Below are positions 36,501 through 49,159 of a stretch of DNA of 64,000 bases, piece after piece. How positions within the stretch are numbered: the stretch's first letter is position 1; each line of letters begins with the position of its first letter. Origin of the DNA: Pseudophaeomoniella oleicola (lineage: Eukaryota > Ascomycota > Eurotiomycetes > Phaeomoniellales > Phaeomoniellaceae); the NCBI GenBank assembly GCA_003868215.1, contig QWDQ01000031.1, positions 62,001-126,000 of the forward strand. Direction: 5' to 3'. The notes below the pieces were generated by a model that was not told the DNA's origin, did not search any database, and saw only the letters and a list, made by a program, of their open reading frames with translations. The translations under genes and the position numbers were made by a program.

Positions 36501-37286
36501 TGCAGCTGAAGCGGGGTCCCTTTTTCCCAAAGAAAAGAACAGTCAGAAACTCGGATGGCTGTGAATGTGGTGCAATGAAAGGTAGGGCAACACAGTGTGG
36601 GTTTGGATGGAATTCTTGACTATACTAGAAGACTATCTGAAAGCTAAACGGCAGGGAGAACTAAGATAGCGAACTGTCCGGAAGTAGCCAGGTAAGATCC
36701 AACGTCCAGAAGGCGAGCAGTTCCAGGTTCCGGGTAGCAGGATGGATAAGATCAATATCCGGGGGTGTGAAGGTCCTCGGTTGGGTTTCAACAGGTTGAA
36801 TGGGAGAAGCGGTGACACGGTAAACAAGAGGCTGAACGGAGCGTGCCGGAGTGGTCAGAGGGAACTGATCAATCTGACATAAAGATCGGGATCAGAACCA
36901 TAAGACACACGTTGACAAACGAAGCCTCAATATAAATCGATAGCAGAAGACAAAGGAAGACGAGAGGGAAGAAAGAGAAAGAGGAAAGAGGAAAGAAAAT
37001 GGAATGATGTTGAGATGAGATGATGTGTGCCCGACCGAAATAGTGCACGAGCCCTCCCGTGTGGAGAGGTTGCCTTGGCGGTCCTGGAAAGCTGATCTAA
37101 ACTCCAAGACGCGGCCGCTGTGCCTGGTAGAGAGATTGGAGCTATCTACCTACATAGACACAGTGAAGCAACCAGATCTCATCATCAACCTCTTTACCTC
37201 GCAGTCCTTTGCCGCACAAGCTGAATCAATACCAAGTTCATTTCTTCTTCGCCTCCTAATCCATTGAAATCTCTTAATTGCGCAAG
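36501..37286. promoter_or_regulatory. Divergent promoter region, zinc-ribbon gene/PRE10
   Basis: 786 bp between two divergent starts. No coding frame is supported. A tRNA-like A-box string near 36845 was examined and lacks a matching B box. Confidence 0.5.
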
Positions 37287-38382
37287 ATGGTGCGTGATCG
37301 CTTGCATCAGTCCGCTCTACACCTCAGTTGCTAATCGATTTCCTCTGCAGACCTCTATTGGTACAGGCTATGACCTGTCTAACTCAGTCTTCTCCCCCGA
37401 TGGTCGCAATTTTCAGGTGAGGATCGAGCATGCTAAAACTACGAACTGTCATTCTGACTCGTTTTCAGGTGGAATATGCGGTCAAAGCAGTCGAAAATGG
37501 AGGCACAGCAATAGGTATCAAGTGCAAGGATGGCGTCGTTCTGGCGGTAGAGAAGATCATCACAAGCAAGCTACTCAAACCGGGCACAAATAAGAGAATA
37601 TCAACAGTCGACAGGAATGTTGGCATTGTAAGCGCGACTGCGACAGACATCCGATTCAAAGCGCTGACAGTGTCTCTAGGTTTCCTCAGGCTTGGTACCA
37701 GATGGCAAACACTTTGTGTCAAGAGCGCGAGATGAAGCTTCTTCATGGCGGAACACTTATAAGACTCCAATTCCAATCCAATCACTTGCAGGACGGCTGG
37801 GCAGCTACGTACAAGCATACACCCTCTACTCGTCGGTGCGGCCATTTGGTATCACTTCAATCATCGGTGGTTGGGATTCCGAGGCAGAGCTCCCAGTCGA
37901 TGGGCAAGTCGGCCAGGGTCCGACTAAGGGAACGGGGGGTAAGGTCACGGGTGGTAAAACAGGTGGTCCTGGCTTGTACATGATTGAACCGAGTGGTCTC
38001 TACTGGGTAGGTGCAATCCGCAGAGCTAAGCGACCATCAATTACTGACTCGATCCCAGGGTTACTATGGTGCAGCAACTGGTAAAGGACGGCAAGCAGCC
38101 AAAGCGGAACTCGAGAAGCTCGACCTACCATCAGGCAGTCTATCACTAAAACAAGGTGTTTTTGAAGCTGCAAGGATAATCCATGTTGCTCACGAGGACA
38201 GCAAGGACAAGGAGTTCGAGTTGGAGATCACCTGGATTAGCTCTTTGGACGGCCCTACGAAGGGCAGGCATGAAGAAGTGCCGAAAGAGTTGCTGGAGGA
38301 GGCAGAGGCAGCAGCCAAGAAGTCCTTGGAATCCGATGACGAAGAGGAAGAAGGCGGCGAGGGAGAACAGATGCAGGAGTGA
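37287..38382 (+). CDS. PRE10: 20S proteasome alpha7 subunit
   Basis: Five exons: 37287-37289, 37351-37416, 37469-37627, 37680-38006 and 38059-38382, giving 292 residues. The first coding exon is the ATG alone, followed at once by a GTGCGT donor. The N-terminal proteasome alpha signature is [19 protein letters not shown] joined to [11 protein letters not shown]. Later motifs are [22 protein letters not shown] and [19 protein letters not shown]. The acidic tail ([16 protein letters not shown]) is typical of alpha7/PSMA3, which carries casein kinase 2 sites. The subunit sits in the outer ring of the 20S core. Introns are 52-61 nt. The GWD region contains a Gly/Lys-rich insert of about 28 residues ([20 protein letters not shown]). 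Confidence 0.96.
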
Positions 38383-38430
38383 AGCGTCGTCCTTTGAAGG
38401 CGTGTCAATACGTATGTCGTCATGACTCGT

Positions 38431-38448
38431 AGCCCGAAATTTCGGGCT
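38431..38448. repeat. Perfect 18-bp palindrome followed by T6
   Basis: AGCCCGAAATTTCGGGCT is a perfect inverted repeat, followed immediately by six T. It lies 48 bp after the PRE10 stop codon, in the 278-bp spacer between convergent PRE10 and RIB4. In a bacterium it would be called an intrinsic terminator; here it can only be described as a stable hairpin in a 3' region. Confidence 0.9.
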
Positions 38449-38660
38449 TTTTTAGCATTTGGGCGCAGTTTCTAGAGGTCTGAGGCTCTAGTATGGCACA
38501 CAGGTAAAATGTAACATCATATGGATTCTTTCCGTGTGTCTTTTCAACTATCCAAGTTCATCTCGGTATAAAGTCTTATGACCGAGTCAATCGCCGGTGT
38601 TTTATTTATCCATCACATTCAACGCCGCTAGTAGCAGATAAGTACATCTCGGCCCAATAT

Positions 38661-39575
<915 letters not shown>

Positions 39576-40103
39576 GGTTTGTTCTATACTGAGGTACGTG
39601 TTGAGACTTGCCGAAAGTACGGACAGCTTGCGCAAGAGTGGGATAGCCAATGCGGGCCGGATCAGGTGGGACGGACAGGCTTTATAAAGTATGGAGAATC
39701 CCTGTTTGCCCCGGGGTCTTCGAACAATCCTGATCATGATGGTAGAGAGGCTACAACCTGGCAGACTCACATTACAGAAACTACTAAATGTTTGCTTACG
39801 AGACTTCTATCGTCAGCTATCAAAGCGAATCAATTACAGTATTACATGTAGACCAATAGGGGCTTTGTCGCACAAGAGATGACAACAATTATATTGACTG
39901 AATATAGGGAACATAGCCGTGGGCCTTATCGCTGAGGCACTTCGGCACATCAGAGTAGCTTTTCATATGTGCCATGGGAAACGGCAGATAATAGCCATGT
40001 GATGCTATCAAACAATGGAGTCCCGACCACACATCTCATCATGAGAATAACGGTGCGGGTTCAGAGAAGCGAAGGCTTGTACATGAGGATTGAAAAGAGA
40101 GGT
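39576..40103. other. Intergenic, precursor gene to RIB4
   Basis: 528 bp between two minus-strand genes: 3' flank of the peptide precursor gene and promoter of RIB4. No gene is supported. Confidence 0.6.
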
Positions 40104-40502
40104 TTATGACTGGACCTCTTCGGTCTGAGCTTCGCGCTTGTTCTTCTTGCACATGGATGTGATTAGACACTTGTGCGGATCGGGCTCTGGTTCGGCCAAT
40201 GGTTCTGGTTCTGGTGCTGGTTCTGGGTCCGGCACTGGCTCTGGCTCAGGGGCAGGGGCAGGAGCAGGATCAGCCTCCCGTTTGTTCTTCTTGCACATGG
40301 ATGTGATAAGACACTTGTGCGGATCGGGCTCTGGGTTTGCTTCAGGAGCAGCAATTGGCTCGGGTGCTGGTTCTGGCATAGCCTCCCGTTTGCACATGAA
40401 TGCGCGGAGACAACCTCTATGCGGGGTTGGCCCTGGGGTAGGGTGTGCCGAGACGCCGAAAGCAAGCAGGGCCGTAGCGATGGCAACGGAGAGGAGCTTC
40501 AT
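40104..40502 (-). CDS. Secreted Kex2-processed peptide precursor, alpha-factor-like layout
   Basis: One exon, 132 residues. Residues 1-19 are a signal peptide (MKLLSVAIATALLAFGVSA). Three cysteine-pair peptides follow: HRGCLRAFMC (28-37) and two copies of HKCLITSMC (62-70, 110-118). Each is followed by a dibasic site, KREA for the first and KKNKREA for the others, fitting Kex2 cleavage after KR (or KK) and Kex1 trimming. The three leaders before each peptide have even length (8, 22 and 34 residues), and every second residue is Ala or Pro, so a Ste13-type dipeptidyl aminopeptidase could trim each exactly to the His. This is the architecture of fungal alpha-pheromone precursors. The cores are C-x5-C without the Trp or Gly-Gln seen in known Pezizomycotina alpha-pheromones (C-x6-C). 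It may be a divergent pheromone, another signalling peptide, or a Kex2-processed repeat effector. It is not near a visible mating-type gene. Confidence 0.85.
   Translation of the reverse strand: MKLLSVAIATALLAFGVSAHPTPGPTPHRGCLRAFMCKREAMPEPAPEPIAAPEANPEPDPHKCLITSMCKKNKREADPAPAPAPEPEPVPDPEPAPEPEPLAEPEPDPHKCLITSMCKKNKREAQTEEVQS
40129..40190 (-). repeat. Peptide repeat unit 3 of the precursor gene
   Basis: About 60 bp encoding the PDPHKCLITSMCKKNKREA block. It is nearly identical in DNA to the unit at 40273-40334; I count two differences in the core 54 bp. Confidence 0.85.
40273..40334 (-). repeat. Peptide repeat unit 2 of the precursor gene
   Basis: Second copy of the same block. The proline-rich spacer between the two units is not repeated, so the peptide units are what is conserved. 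Confidence 0.85.
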
Positions 40503-41990
40503 ATCGGTATGCTGAGAGTGTCGTAATGGCCAGGCGTTCTCGACAATATGACGTCTCGAGAGATGTGGGAGCTAGATTGAATGATGATGGCTCGGTTAGA
40601 AAAAGAGTGTGAGATCGTAGAGAAAGGAGCACAAGGCACGCACGCAGGCCATGACGCCTTTATAGTTGTGCCTTAGCCAGTGTCCAAAGAGAACGATACA
40701 GATCCGGTCTTTGACAAACAGGACATAGGAAAATAAAGGAAAAAGAGGAGAGGAGTGTCATCGAGATCAGGCCATCCAGCAAGTCTGTCGATTGAAGCGA
40801 ATCCAACGGCAAGCTTGGTTGCCTAGTCCTTGAGAGAGCATAATGGAGAAGCATGAAGAAGTTCATGATATGTCTTGTGACAGAATAGCCATAGTCAATT
40901 CCATATACCACTCTACCGGAAACAGATGTCCAGGCAGATCTTTGCTTCGACACTCGTTGACGATTAGTTTTGGTAATTGCAAAGACCGAGCTATACAAAG
41001 CTGCGTCTAGCATTGAGTACAGCTTTTGGTTCTCAATAAGCACGATATAAGGCTGAAAATGTATATCAATAAGCTCCAATGAAATGGATACATCAGCGCT
41101 AAACCGAATCGAGAAAATCGCCAAACGTCTGCTCACCCAACATCACTGATCATCTTCGACACAGTCAAAGGACCGATGACAGCTTCTTACTATCGGCGTG
41201 AGGCTCTGAAGGTTGTCCATAAATTATGGAGAAGAAAGCACAAGCGGACGGCACAGGTGGCGCTAGGTCCTCCGCTGAGAGGCCGGGGGTTATCCTCGAA
41301 TAATCACAGTCGATACTCTCACGCGTCTCATTTTTTAGAGTGAGAGGTGATCAATTCCATGCATTCGTCCTCCCTTGTTGCACGGCCGGGTCGTATCCGC
41401 TTGAGAGGTACCTTAACCAGCTGTCTTCGTGGTAGGATTGCAAAGAAAGGAATCACACAGGCCTTGTAGAGCGTCTCCCAAAGGCAACTCACAAGTTGAA
41501 GGCTGTAGTACCATCACAGCAAGGAGACGCTGATGATGTATGAGATCTTAATCAACCCATCAGCAGAAGCAGACAGTACTCATCTTGCGTCGGGATATTA
41601 TCGGCGTTTGGATGGGACAATTTAGCAGAGGTATAGACAATGAAAAGAGAAGGGATTTGCAGGCAGCCGTAGTATGAGAGATACATCGCGATGACTCCTT
41701 GAGGCCATCACAGCTTTGCTGAAGACACGAGACTGTCAAGGTATATAGATGTTATCGACGACTGCACCTTCCGCGATGTCGGCAAGTCGAGTTGACGTTG
41801 CCGATAGCCGTTGCCTTATCGAGTACTAGCGTGAAATTGTCAATTGGCAAGAAGAAGCAAGCAACTTCATGGACGACCTTCATCCGCAAACCTGAGTTGC
41901 ATATCAGCGACGTGCAAAAGCTCATTAGTCCTTTCACGCTCAGGTCTTCGTAAGAGCTTTTGACACTCTTGTAGTCGCTACGTCTTCAAA
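40503..41990. promoter_or_regulatory. Divergent region, peptide precursor/IDH1
   Basis: 1.5 kb between two divergent starts. A 158-codon minus-strand frame at 40660-41136 lacks an ATG at its start and protein-like features. I see no other gene; the region must contain both promoters. Confidence 0.5.
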
Positions 41991-43398
41991 ATGTCTTTGA
42001 GATCCATGAGGCCTGCGCAGGTTCGTCGCGACATCCCGCTTGAGAAGATTTGCGACTGATCATGTTGTCCAGACCCTGCTGCGAGCTACTAGAGCTTCGC
42101 CAGTATGCGCTTCCAACACTCCTGCGATGGCTAGAAGTACGTTATACGAGCCGTCCCTCGACTTTCTTCCACGGTGATATACTAATATTTACTCAGCCAT
42201 GGCTACCGTGCAATCCGATATCTTCAAGCCAACCAAGTACGGCGGGAAATACACAGTCACTCTCATTCCAGGTACGACAGACACTCTCGGATTGGCGTAC
42301 TGCCTCTGTTTTGGATTAGGACTACGTTGACACATGGGACTTGCAGGTGACGGCATCGGTGCCGAGGTTGCGGAATCTGTCAAGACGATTTTTAAGGCCG
42401 ACAATGTCCCCATCGAATGGGAACAAGTCGATGTCACCGGTGTTGACAGCGGCAACAAGCACTCTGAAGAACTTTTCCGCGAGTCGATCTCTTCTTTGAA
42501 GCGCAACAAACTTGGTCTCAAAGGTATCCTTCATACCCCCATTGAGCGATCTGGCCATCAATCTTTCAATGTCGCTCTCCGACAAGAACTCGATATTTAC
42601 GCTTCGGTGGTCCTCATCAAGAACATTCCAGGCTATCAAACCCGCCATGACAATGTCGATCTTTGCATTATCCGTGAGAACACTGAAGGCGAATATTCTG
42701 GTCTCGAGCACCAGTCCGTCAACGGAGTCGTGGAATCTTTGAAGATCATCACACGTGCGAAGTCAGAACGTATTGCAAAGTTCGCATTTAGCTTCGCTCT
42801 TGCCAACAACAGGAAGAAGGTCACTTGCATTCACAAGGCCAACATCATGAAACTGGCTGATGGTCTATTCCGTAACACCTGCAAGAAGGTGTCCGAGGAC
42901 TACCCAAGTCTTGAATATAACGATATGATTGTCGATAACGCCTCTATGCAAGCTGTTTCTCGGCCACAGCAGTTTGATGTTATGGTTATGCCAAACTTGT
43001 ATGGTGGTATCCTCTCCAACATTGGAGCTGCTTTGGTCGGTGGTCCAGGTGTTGTTCCAGGTGCCAACATGGGTCGTGACGTCGCTGTTTTCGAGCCAGG
43101 ATGCCGTCACGTCGGTTTGGATATCAAGGGCAAGGACCAAGCCAACCCAACCGCCATGATTCTCAGCGGTAGCATGCTTTTGAGACATCTTGGTTTGGAC
43201 GACCATGCCAACCGAATTTCAAAGGCTGTTTATGATGTTGTCAGCGAAGGGTAAGCGGAGAATATCCCTTAACCGTTTTCTTCGGATCATGATACTAACA
43301 AGTCCAACAGTCAAACCAGGACGAGAGATATGGGCGGTAACGCTAGCACTCACGAATTCACCCGTGCCGTCCTCGACAAGATGGAAGCTGCTCTGTAA
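41991..43398 (+). CDS. IDH1: NAD-dependent isocitrate dehydrogenase, subunit 1
   Basis: Five exons: 41991-42020, 42073-42136, 42197-42271, 42347-43250 and 43311-43398, giving 386 residues. Exons 1-2 give a basic mitochondrial presequence (MSLRSMRPAQTLLRATRASP). The mature enzyme starts near SDIFKPTKYGGKYTVTLIPG and GDGIGAEVAESV. Motifs: LGLKGILHTPIERSGHQSFN, LDIYASVVLIKNIPG, IRENTEGEYSGLEHQ, IVDNASMQ and NLYGGILSNIGAALVGGPG. The LKGILHTPIERSGHQSFNV block is the one typical of the regulatory Idh1 subunit rather than Idh2. The octamer of Idh1/Idh2 oxidises isocitrate to 2-oxoglutarate in the TCA cycle in the mitochondrial matrix. Introns are 52-75 nt; the last has a TACTAAC branch site. Confidence 0.95.
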
Positions 43399-43914
43399 AC
43401 AGTTGGCTATGATTAACAGGTACAGCGTTCATTCATACGACACGACGAAGAAGCTTTTAGTTTGAGTAGAAAGGAAATTTGTGCTGTGCGTCGGTTGTGG
43501 TGGAAGTGGAAGTCGAAGAAGAGAATTAGAGGTGGACAGGACACCCTTGTGTATAGTCTTGCATTTTCGTTCGGTCCAAGCGAGCATATACGACGGGACA
43601 GGGTCAGTAGTTTTGTGTAGAAATATGAATCAACAATTCTTATTTGGAGCATATGGATCGGTGGTTTTAAATGTGTCCATGCATATTGATTACTGTAGAC
43701 TTGACATGCTATCTATCTACCTATCCCTTTGGTGCAGCCTCTTAGGACCAATGCTCCGTTCTGACCAACGTCGTCACATCGACCTTTCTCATTCCAAATA
43801 CACTGCCAAAACAAAAATTCCCAACTACCCGTTCTATATCCAGAAATGACAGGAGAGGAGGGAGAAAAGAATAAGGAGGGGGCGCACTCGCGTTTCATCT
43901 ATTTAATTAGATAA
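43399..43914. other. Intergenic, convergent IDH1/INP52
   Basis: 516 bp of 3' flanks. No gene or repeat of note. Confidence 0.6.
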
Positions 43915-46900
43915 TTACTTACCGTACCGTTGTTGTGTGGAATGCGGCCTCAAGACTTCCCACTCGCCCAATTCGCCCTTGACTTTTCCTTCGATTTCTT
44001 CGTCCATGGGTCCGCGGTTTGTGTCTGCGCGGCGAGGGGGGAGGGGGGGACCTTTGTCGTCGGAATCGCCTGCTGCTGCTGTTGCTGCTGGTGGTGGTGG
44101 TGTTGCTGACGTGTCGTCTCTACGGAGATTTGAGATGTCTCGGCGCTGCGACTGCTGCTGCAGGCGTGGAGGTGGTGTCAGAGCAGGGATCTTTTTTCTG
44201 GACGCTGTTGTTGTCGGCGGTGCTGCCGTCGTTGTAGTAGTCGGTAATGAGGCGATTCCTGAGGATGCGGTGGCGTAGGAGGCGAGAGATGAAGAGGTAT
44301 CTCGTCTTGGTGGGAGGGGTGGATTGAAGTTCGTTGAGGATGATGATGTGGAGGCAAGGGATGCGGCGGAGTCGCGGCGGGGGGTTGATGAGAGGGGTGG
44401 CGGGCGAAGGGGCCGAGAGGATTGAGCGGAACTGAGATTCCGGGATGGGATCAGTGGCTTTGCACTGGAAGAGGATGGTGGTTGGCGACGAGTTGGTGGC
44501 TCGACTTCTCCAAGCTTTGGAGAGGTGGGATCCAAGTCTGGCGAGCTTAACGTCGTGGGTTTCTTTGGGATTGGAGGGGCAGGCTTCTTCTGTATAGGCT
44601 GTGAAGAACGAGTGGGAATAGAAGCTGAGGTACTAGTGGAGCGGGTGGAAGCTGATGTACTAATGGTGGATGGTTGTCTGCTAGGACCAGCGGGGATCAA
44701 GGGCTTTTGGCGGCCTTGTTGTCGTAGTGCAGAAGCGCCGTCATTGCTTACGGACGGCGACCTTGAACCCTCACCTTCCCACATTGGTGTGATCATTGTG
44801 CGTCTCCGAGGTGGCGGCGGTTCCGGCTTCTGGCTCATAGATGGTATTCTAAGGTCCTTACGCTCAATCCAATCTGGCTCGCCATTAGTAGCTTTTGACC
44901 ATGGATTTGATGGTCTGTTAGGGTTCGGAATCATCCCTTCCTTTGGGGGGGCAAGCGTTGATCTGCTCGGCATACCATTATCAAGCCACCACCTTCGTCG
45001 GTCAGAGCTTGCAGGGGGGAGACCTGGCTCGATGGAGTCATAACCTACGAGATCTGCATCTTCATCTGAGTCTGGGTCTTTGTCGAGAACTGCATGGTCC
45101 GTACCCAGCTCCTCGCGGCGTCTGGCGTAGATTTCAGCGCTGAGCCGAGATCGTATCTTTTCGTCAATAAGAGTGATCATGCATTCGAACGTGGCATAGA
45201 CCGGGCGATGATCCGAGAAACGGAGAGGGGAACAGTTGTAGTCGATCTGTTTCAAATTGGTTCCCTTCCTCAGAATTCGATCCGTCCAAGCAGGAATACG
45301 GGCCTTCTCGGACGTGTCATACTCATCCGAATTGAGATTGAATTTGTAAGTTGGTTGGAACGTGATACGAGCCTCCGAGTAGTATTGGAATGCAAGACCA
45401 GCGACCATCTGCAGATTGAGCTGATCGTTCTCGTAAAGAGTATCCAGATCTCCGGCGTCAACCAACCTACGTGCTCTCTCATCGGAAAGACCGATGCGAT
45501 AATTGAAGTCGCCCAGCCAAATTATGGTGTCATGGTCAGCAATACTGCGATTCTTCTGGAAGCGCAGACCATGCGATATGGTTCTATAGTCGCGATTACG
45601 CTCCTCGTAGTTTGCGAAGCCCGCCGCGAGATGGGCAGTGACGAAACATAACGACGTGCTTGCATACTCAAGTCTGAGAGCCACAGCACCTTTATTTCCG
45701 GCGATACCGGAGAGACCTGTTTTCTTGATAGATCCCTCGACATTTTTTAGATGAGGTAGTATGGAAACCTTCACGAATATCATAAGAGCGGCGCCCACAA
45801 GTTGTCCACTCCGGAGGAGCACATAATCGTCCGATCCACGGCGCCTTGCGTGTTCGTTGATGCAATTCTGCACGGATAATTCCCACGCTTGCCTCCGTGA
45901 TGGATCTGTGGCCATGATTTGCTGGGGACTCAGCTCTACAATCTCCTGGAAGCCGATAGCCATGATTTCTGGTTCTCCCTGAAGTCCTTCGGAACGCGCG
46001 CATAACCACGGGGAAAGATCTTCGTTGATGCCTCCAGTCTTGCCGTTAAGGTTGAACGTCCCAACCCAGATCTGGATAGGTTGCGAAGAGGAATATAAAG
46101 ATGCCTGCTTTTGAAGCTCCGCATTCACATAATCGTTGATAGGATCAAAGAGTATCACCGGCATCTGGCCTACCAGTCTCCCTAGGAGAAGGTCAATCGT
46201 GTTCTGGCGGGCCTTGTCGGCAAAGTTATTGACATATAACCTCGTCGCGCTTTTCCTGACGTCTGCAATCGCTCCGGCGAAAGACATCTTACCATGGCGA
46301 GTGAAGGATGACTTGAGAGCGCCTGTACCGGCGTATATCTTGGATAACGCATCTCCGTTATCAGCCCAGAGACTCGAATGTCTCATCCAAAAGTCGCTTG
46401 ATGCCGTCTCGCCGCGGTGATTCAGGAAGGCTTCCAATGCCATTTGGCTTATCATACTTTGCACAAGGTTGGTACGATCGAGGCAGTCAAGACAACTGAT
46501 ATGTTCCTGTTAGCTGGAGGTGGATTACACGGGAAACGTCCAACGTACTTTGTTCGAAAGATGCCTTCTTGTTGTAAGACAACTACGGGATGTCTGATTT
46601 GTTCTTTCGCTGATCCACGTACCCTAGCATCGTCCTTGATCTCCTCTGAGAGAAAGTAGGCAAATCCGTCTGCGGAAGCCTCCAGGTATCTTCTGATCAT
46701 CCTTGCAGCTTCATAACCCTCGGCCCCACGCGTCTCAACATGGAAATCATACCTTGTCTCGCGAAGCTGGTCATGCTCAGACTCTTGCTCTTTCTCGCGT
46801 GCTCTATGGAGAGAACTACGAGAAATGTGGTAGTGAAAGCGGTCGCTTAGTTCCTTCTCGCCTTGTTTTTCTTCCGTGAGTAGATTGACGACGTGTATGC

Positions 46901-48106
46901 CCCCATAAGTCAACTCCAAGGTCTCGAAATGCTTGTCGAAAGCAGGTTGAGTAGCGTCTGGAGGTCGTGTGATTTGGATCTTCTGTTGGCCTGGTATTAG
47001 GCTTGATGACGACTCCCAAAATATTGGGACAGACCCTCGGATCTGGACATATGAGAAGCAGACGCCAACAGGACTCCAGAAGATGGTCTCCGTCTCGACA
47101 AAATTAGCGACGTTGCCGCCGTCATCAATACCCCGTGAGTTGAACCTCGTACCTGCCCTCCGGGATGAGAGCCTCGATATAATTGTTAACGCTGCTGGAA
47201 ATTTTGACGCTTGTCTTCTCAGTGGCGTCGACGCCGGGGGTATAGTAATGGTCTGTACAAAACCACGGATCACGGAGGTCAAGAGCTGAGATTGGTCAAG
47301 TGCTTCCCGCTCACGATCGGCCAGTCGACTCCTGAATTGCAACAATGGCTCAATCATGTATGAATTCCATAAGAGACCTTCATCGAGGCTGCTGATATCG
47401 AATTTAGTTTCTTCATTTGCTCTAGGCAATGATTAGCTTTGATATCATTCGAAAGTGAGAACTGATGTACCTCTGCTGCAATCTGCTTGTCAGGTCAAAG
47501 TCTACACTATAATAGAAGAAGCCATTGTTGAGTAGTTTCTTTAGAGCTGCAAAGGGATGTTCCGCAGTTGAATCGCCTTGATCATAGCCGCCTCCGTAAT
47601 CGACCTCGTCGGTGGAAAAGCTTGATCCTGGGTATGGATTGGCCTCTCGGCCATAGTGCACGTAGTCGTAGTCTGAGCGATTGATGCAGTCTGCAGATGT
47701 TATTAAAACTTATGAAATTTAGGTAAGCATGGGGAGCCTCACGGAACTCAACAGCGTTGATCTTTTGGACAGTCTCACCCGGCCTCACGCTTGCAACCTG
47801 GCTTGAGCCGGTGACAACACACAGAAAAACGTCATTGTTGAGGGTGATCAAGCCGAGCGTCCCAAGAGCACTGCCGACCGTGCGATATTCGCTCAGGTCC
47901 ATGCTGTCTCGTGATGCAAATTCCACCATGCATTGTGGAGGGCTTGTGCTTCTCGACAGAGTCCCTGTTGCCGAAGTTATACTAAAGTCGTCTTGCGAGG
48001 AGCTGGCGTTTGCATGACGGCTATGCCGAAACACCAGTGCTGCATCATTTGTCGTCAGAGCAAGTGTTCGATGCGGTCCATCCCGAAGTAGTACTTTGAT
48101 AGACAT
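43915..48106 (-). CDS. INP52: Synaptojanin-type inositol polyphosphate phosphatase
   Basis: Four exons: 48106-47743, 47690-47471, 47421-46549 and 46495-43915, giving 1345 residues. The N-terminal half is a Sac1-like phosphatase. Its catalytic C-x5-R motif is formed across intron 3 (NCLDCLDRTN, Cys487 to Arg493), so it is intact, unlike in yeast Inp51. The 5-phosphatase domain (about 627-925) shows WVGTFNLNGK, SGIAGNKGAV, WLGDFNYRIG, PAWTDRIL and SDHRPVYATF. The last 400 residues are Pro/Ser-rich with PPLPPRR-type SH3-binding repeats. In yeast Inp52/Inp53 this architecture removes phosphates from PI(4,5)P2 and other phosphoinositides at the plasma membrane and endosomes during endocytosis. Introns are 49-53 nt. 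I name it after Inp52 for the intact Sac site; Inp53 is equally close. Confidence 0.94.
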
Positions 48107-49159
48107 GCCGGTTCAAGGGTGTGGTGACGGCGAGTACGCCTACAGGCGCCAAACAATTGCAGGACAATTTTCACAGTTGAATCATTTCCATCAACGATTG
48201 TGGCATTCTTTTTCTGATCAATCTATCGTGTCTGGTGCTCCAAGGCAGTGAATCGTTGCAATGGGCATTAATGAGCGGGTTTCGGAAACTTGGGGTTTAT
48301 CAGAGCTACGGCTGAGATAAATAATAATCGGAATTAGAATCATGTTTTTACTACTGGTGAGGTCTGTCCCTATCGCGACTCCATCCGTCTTCACACCAAG
48401 AGTACGACTACACTGAGTCTCTGTAACGACATCTATATCTGATTCGCATAGACACAAAGAGAATCGAAGTCAGTGGTGCCTACCGGGCCCAGTAAGATTG
48501 ATAGAGAGCATGACGTTCACTCAAGCACACCGAAGTCAAAGAGACATCCCCAAGTCGGACTCTGATCACCCAGTCTACAGTGTCAATCCTTCGAAACGAC
48601 CTCGTCCAAATGTAAGTACGTAACATTGTATATCAACAGGTTATATATTGATTCTTTAAAAAGGCCAAACCACGCAATATCAAAACAACAATCAAATATG
48701 CCAGGCGGGAAAAAAGCATGAATCCATAAAATGCTGGGTATCGTAACGTGAGATGCATCATTCCATTAACGGCGTTTCAATGCAAACGATCAAAAAGTAT
48801 TGTCATCGTTCACTGGCCTCAGCCTCATCAGCAAGCTCCAAGAGCCGTGTCACCAAACTGCCCAACGCCAGCGTCTCTCTTTTTGTTTTCGCAGACCGGA
48901 ACGGCGCGAAGCGGAGCTTCCTAAAACAGTCATCAACTCCACAAAATGCGAAATAAGCCTGCCTGACTTTTGATTGAGGACGGAAATGAAACAATTCGTA
49001 TCTCGTGTTCTAGCCCTTCGCCTAGACCTGGAAGGCACAGAAGACTGCCTGTTGCTCGTAGGGAGGACGCACTGTCGGGATCCGGCATGACCAGGTGGCC
49101 CCCGTTGGTTGCTCACCTGGGCCGTTCCGTGTTTTTTGTTTGCTGGAAGAAGTTGGTCA
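48107..49159. other. Intergenic, ULD gene to INP52
   Basis: 1.05 kb between two minus-strand genes. Frames on both strands between 48850 and 49385 mostly overlap the antisense of the ULD gene's last exon. No separate gene is supported. Confidence 0.6.

Noticed and set aside
36838-36920. tRNA-like string GAGTGGTCAGAGGG resembling an A box
   Set aside because: No B box (GGTTCGANNCC-like) or acceptor stem pairing within the following 90 bases.
40660-41136. 158-codon open frame on the minus strand upstream of the peptide precursor
   Set aside because: It has no ATG at its start, and no conserved or domain-like pattern; it overlaps what should be promoter sequence.
44000-45050. Plus-strand open frames opposite the INP52 C-terminus
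   Set aside because: They are antisense shadows of the Pro/Ser-rich coding region.
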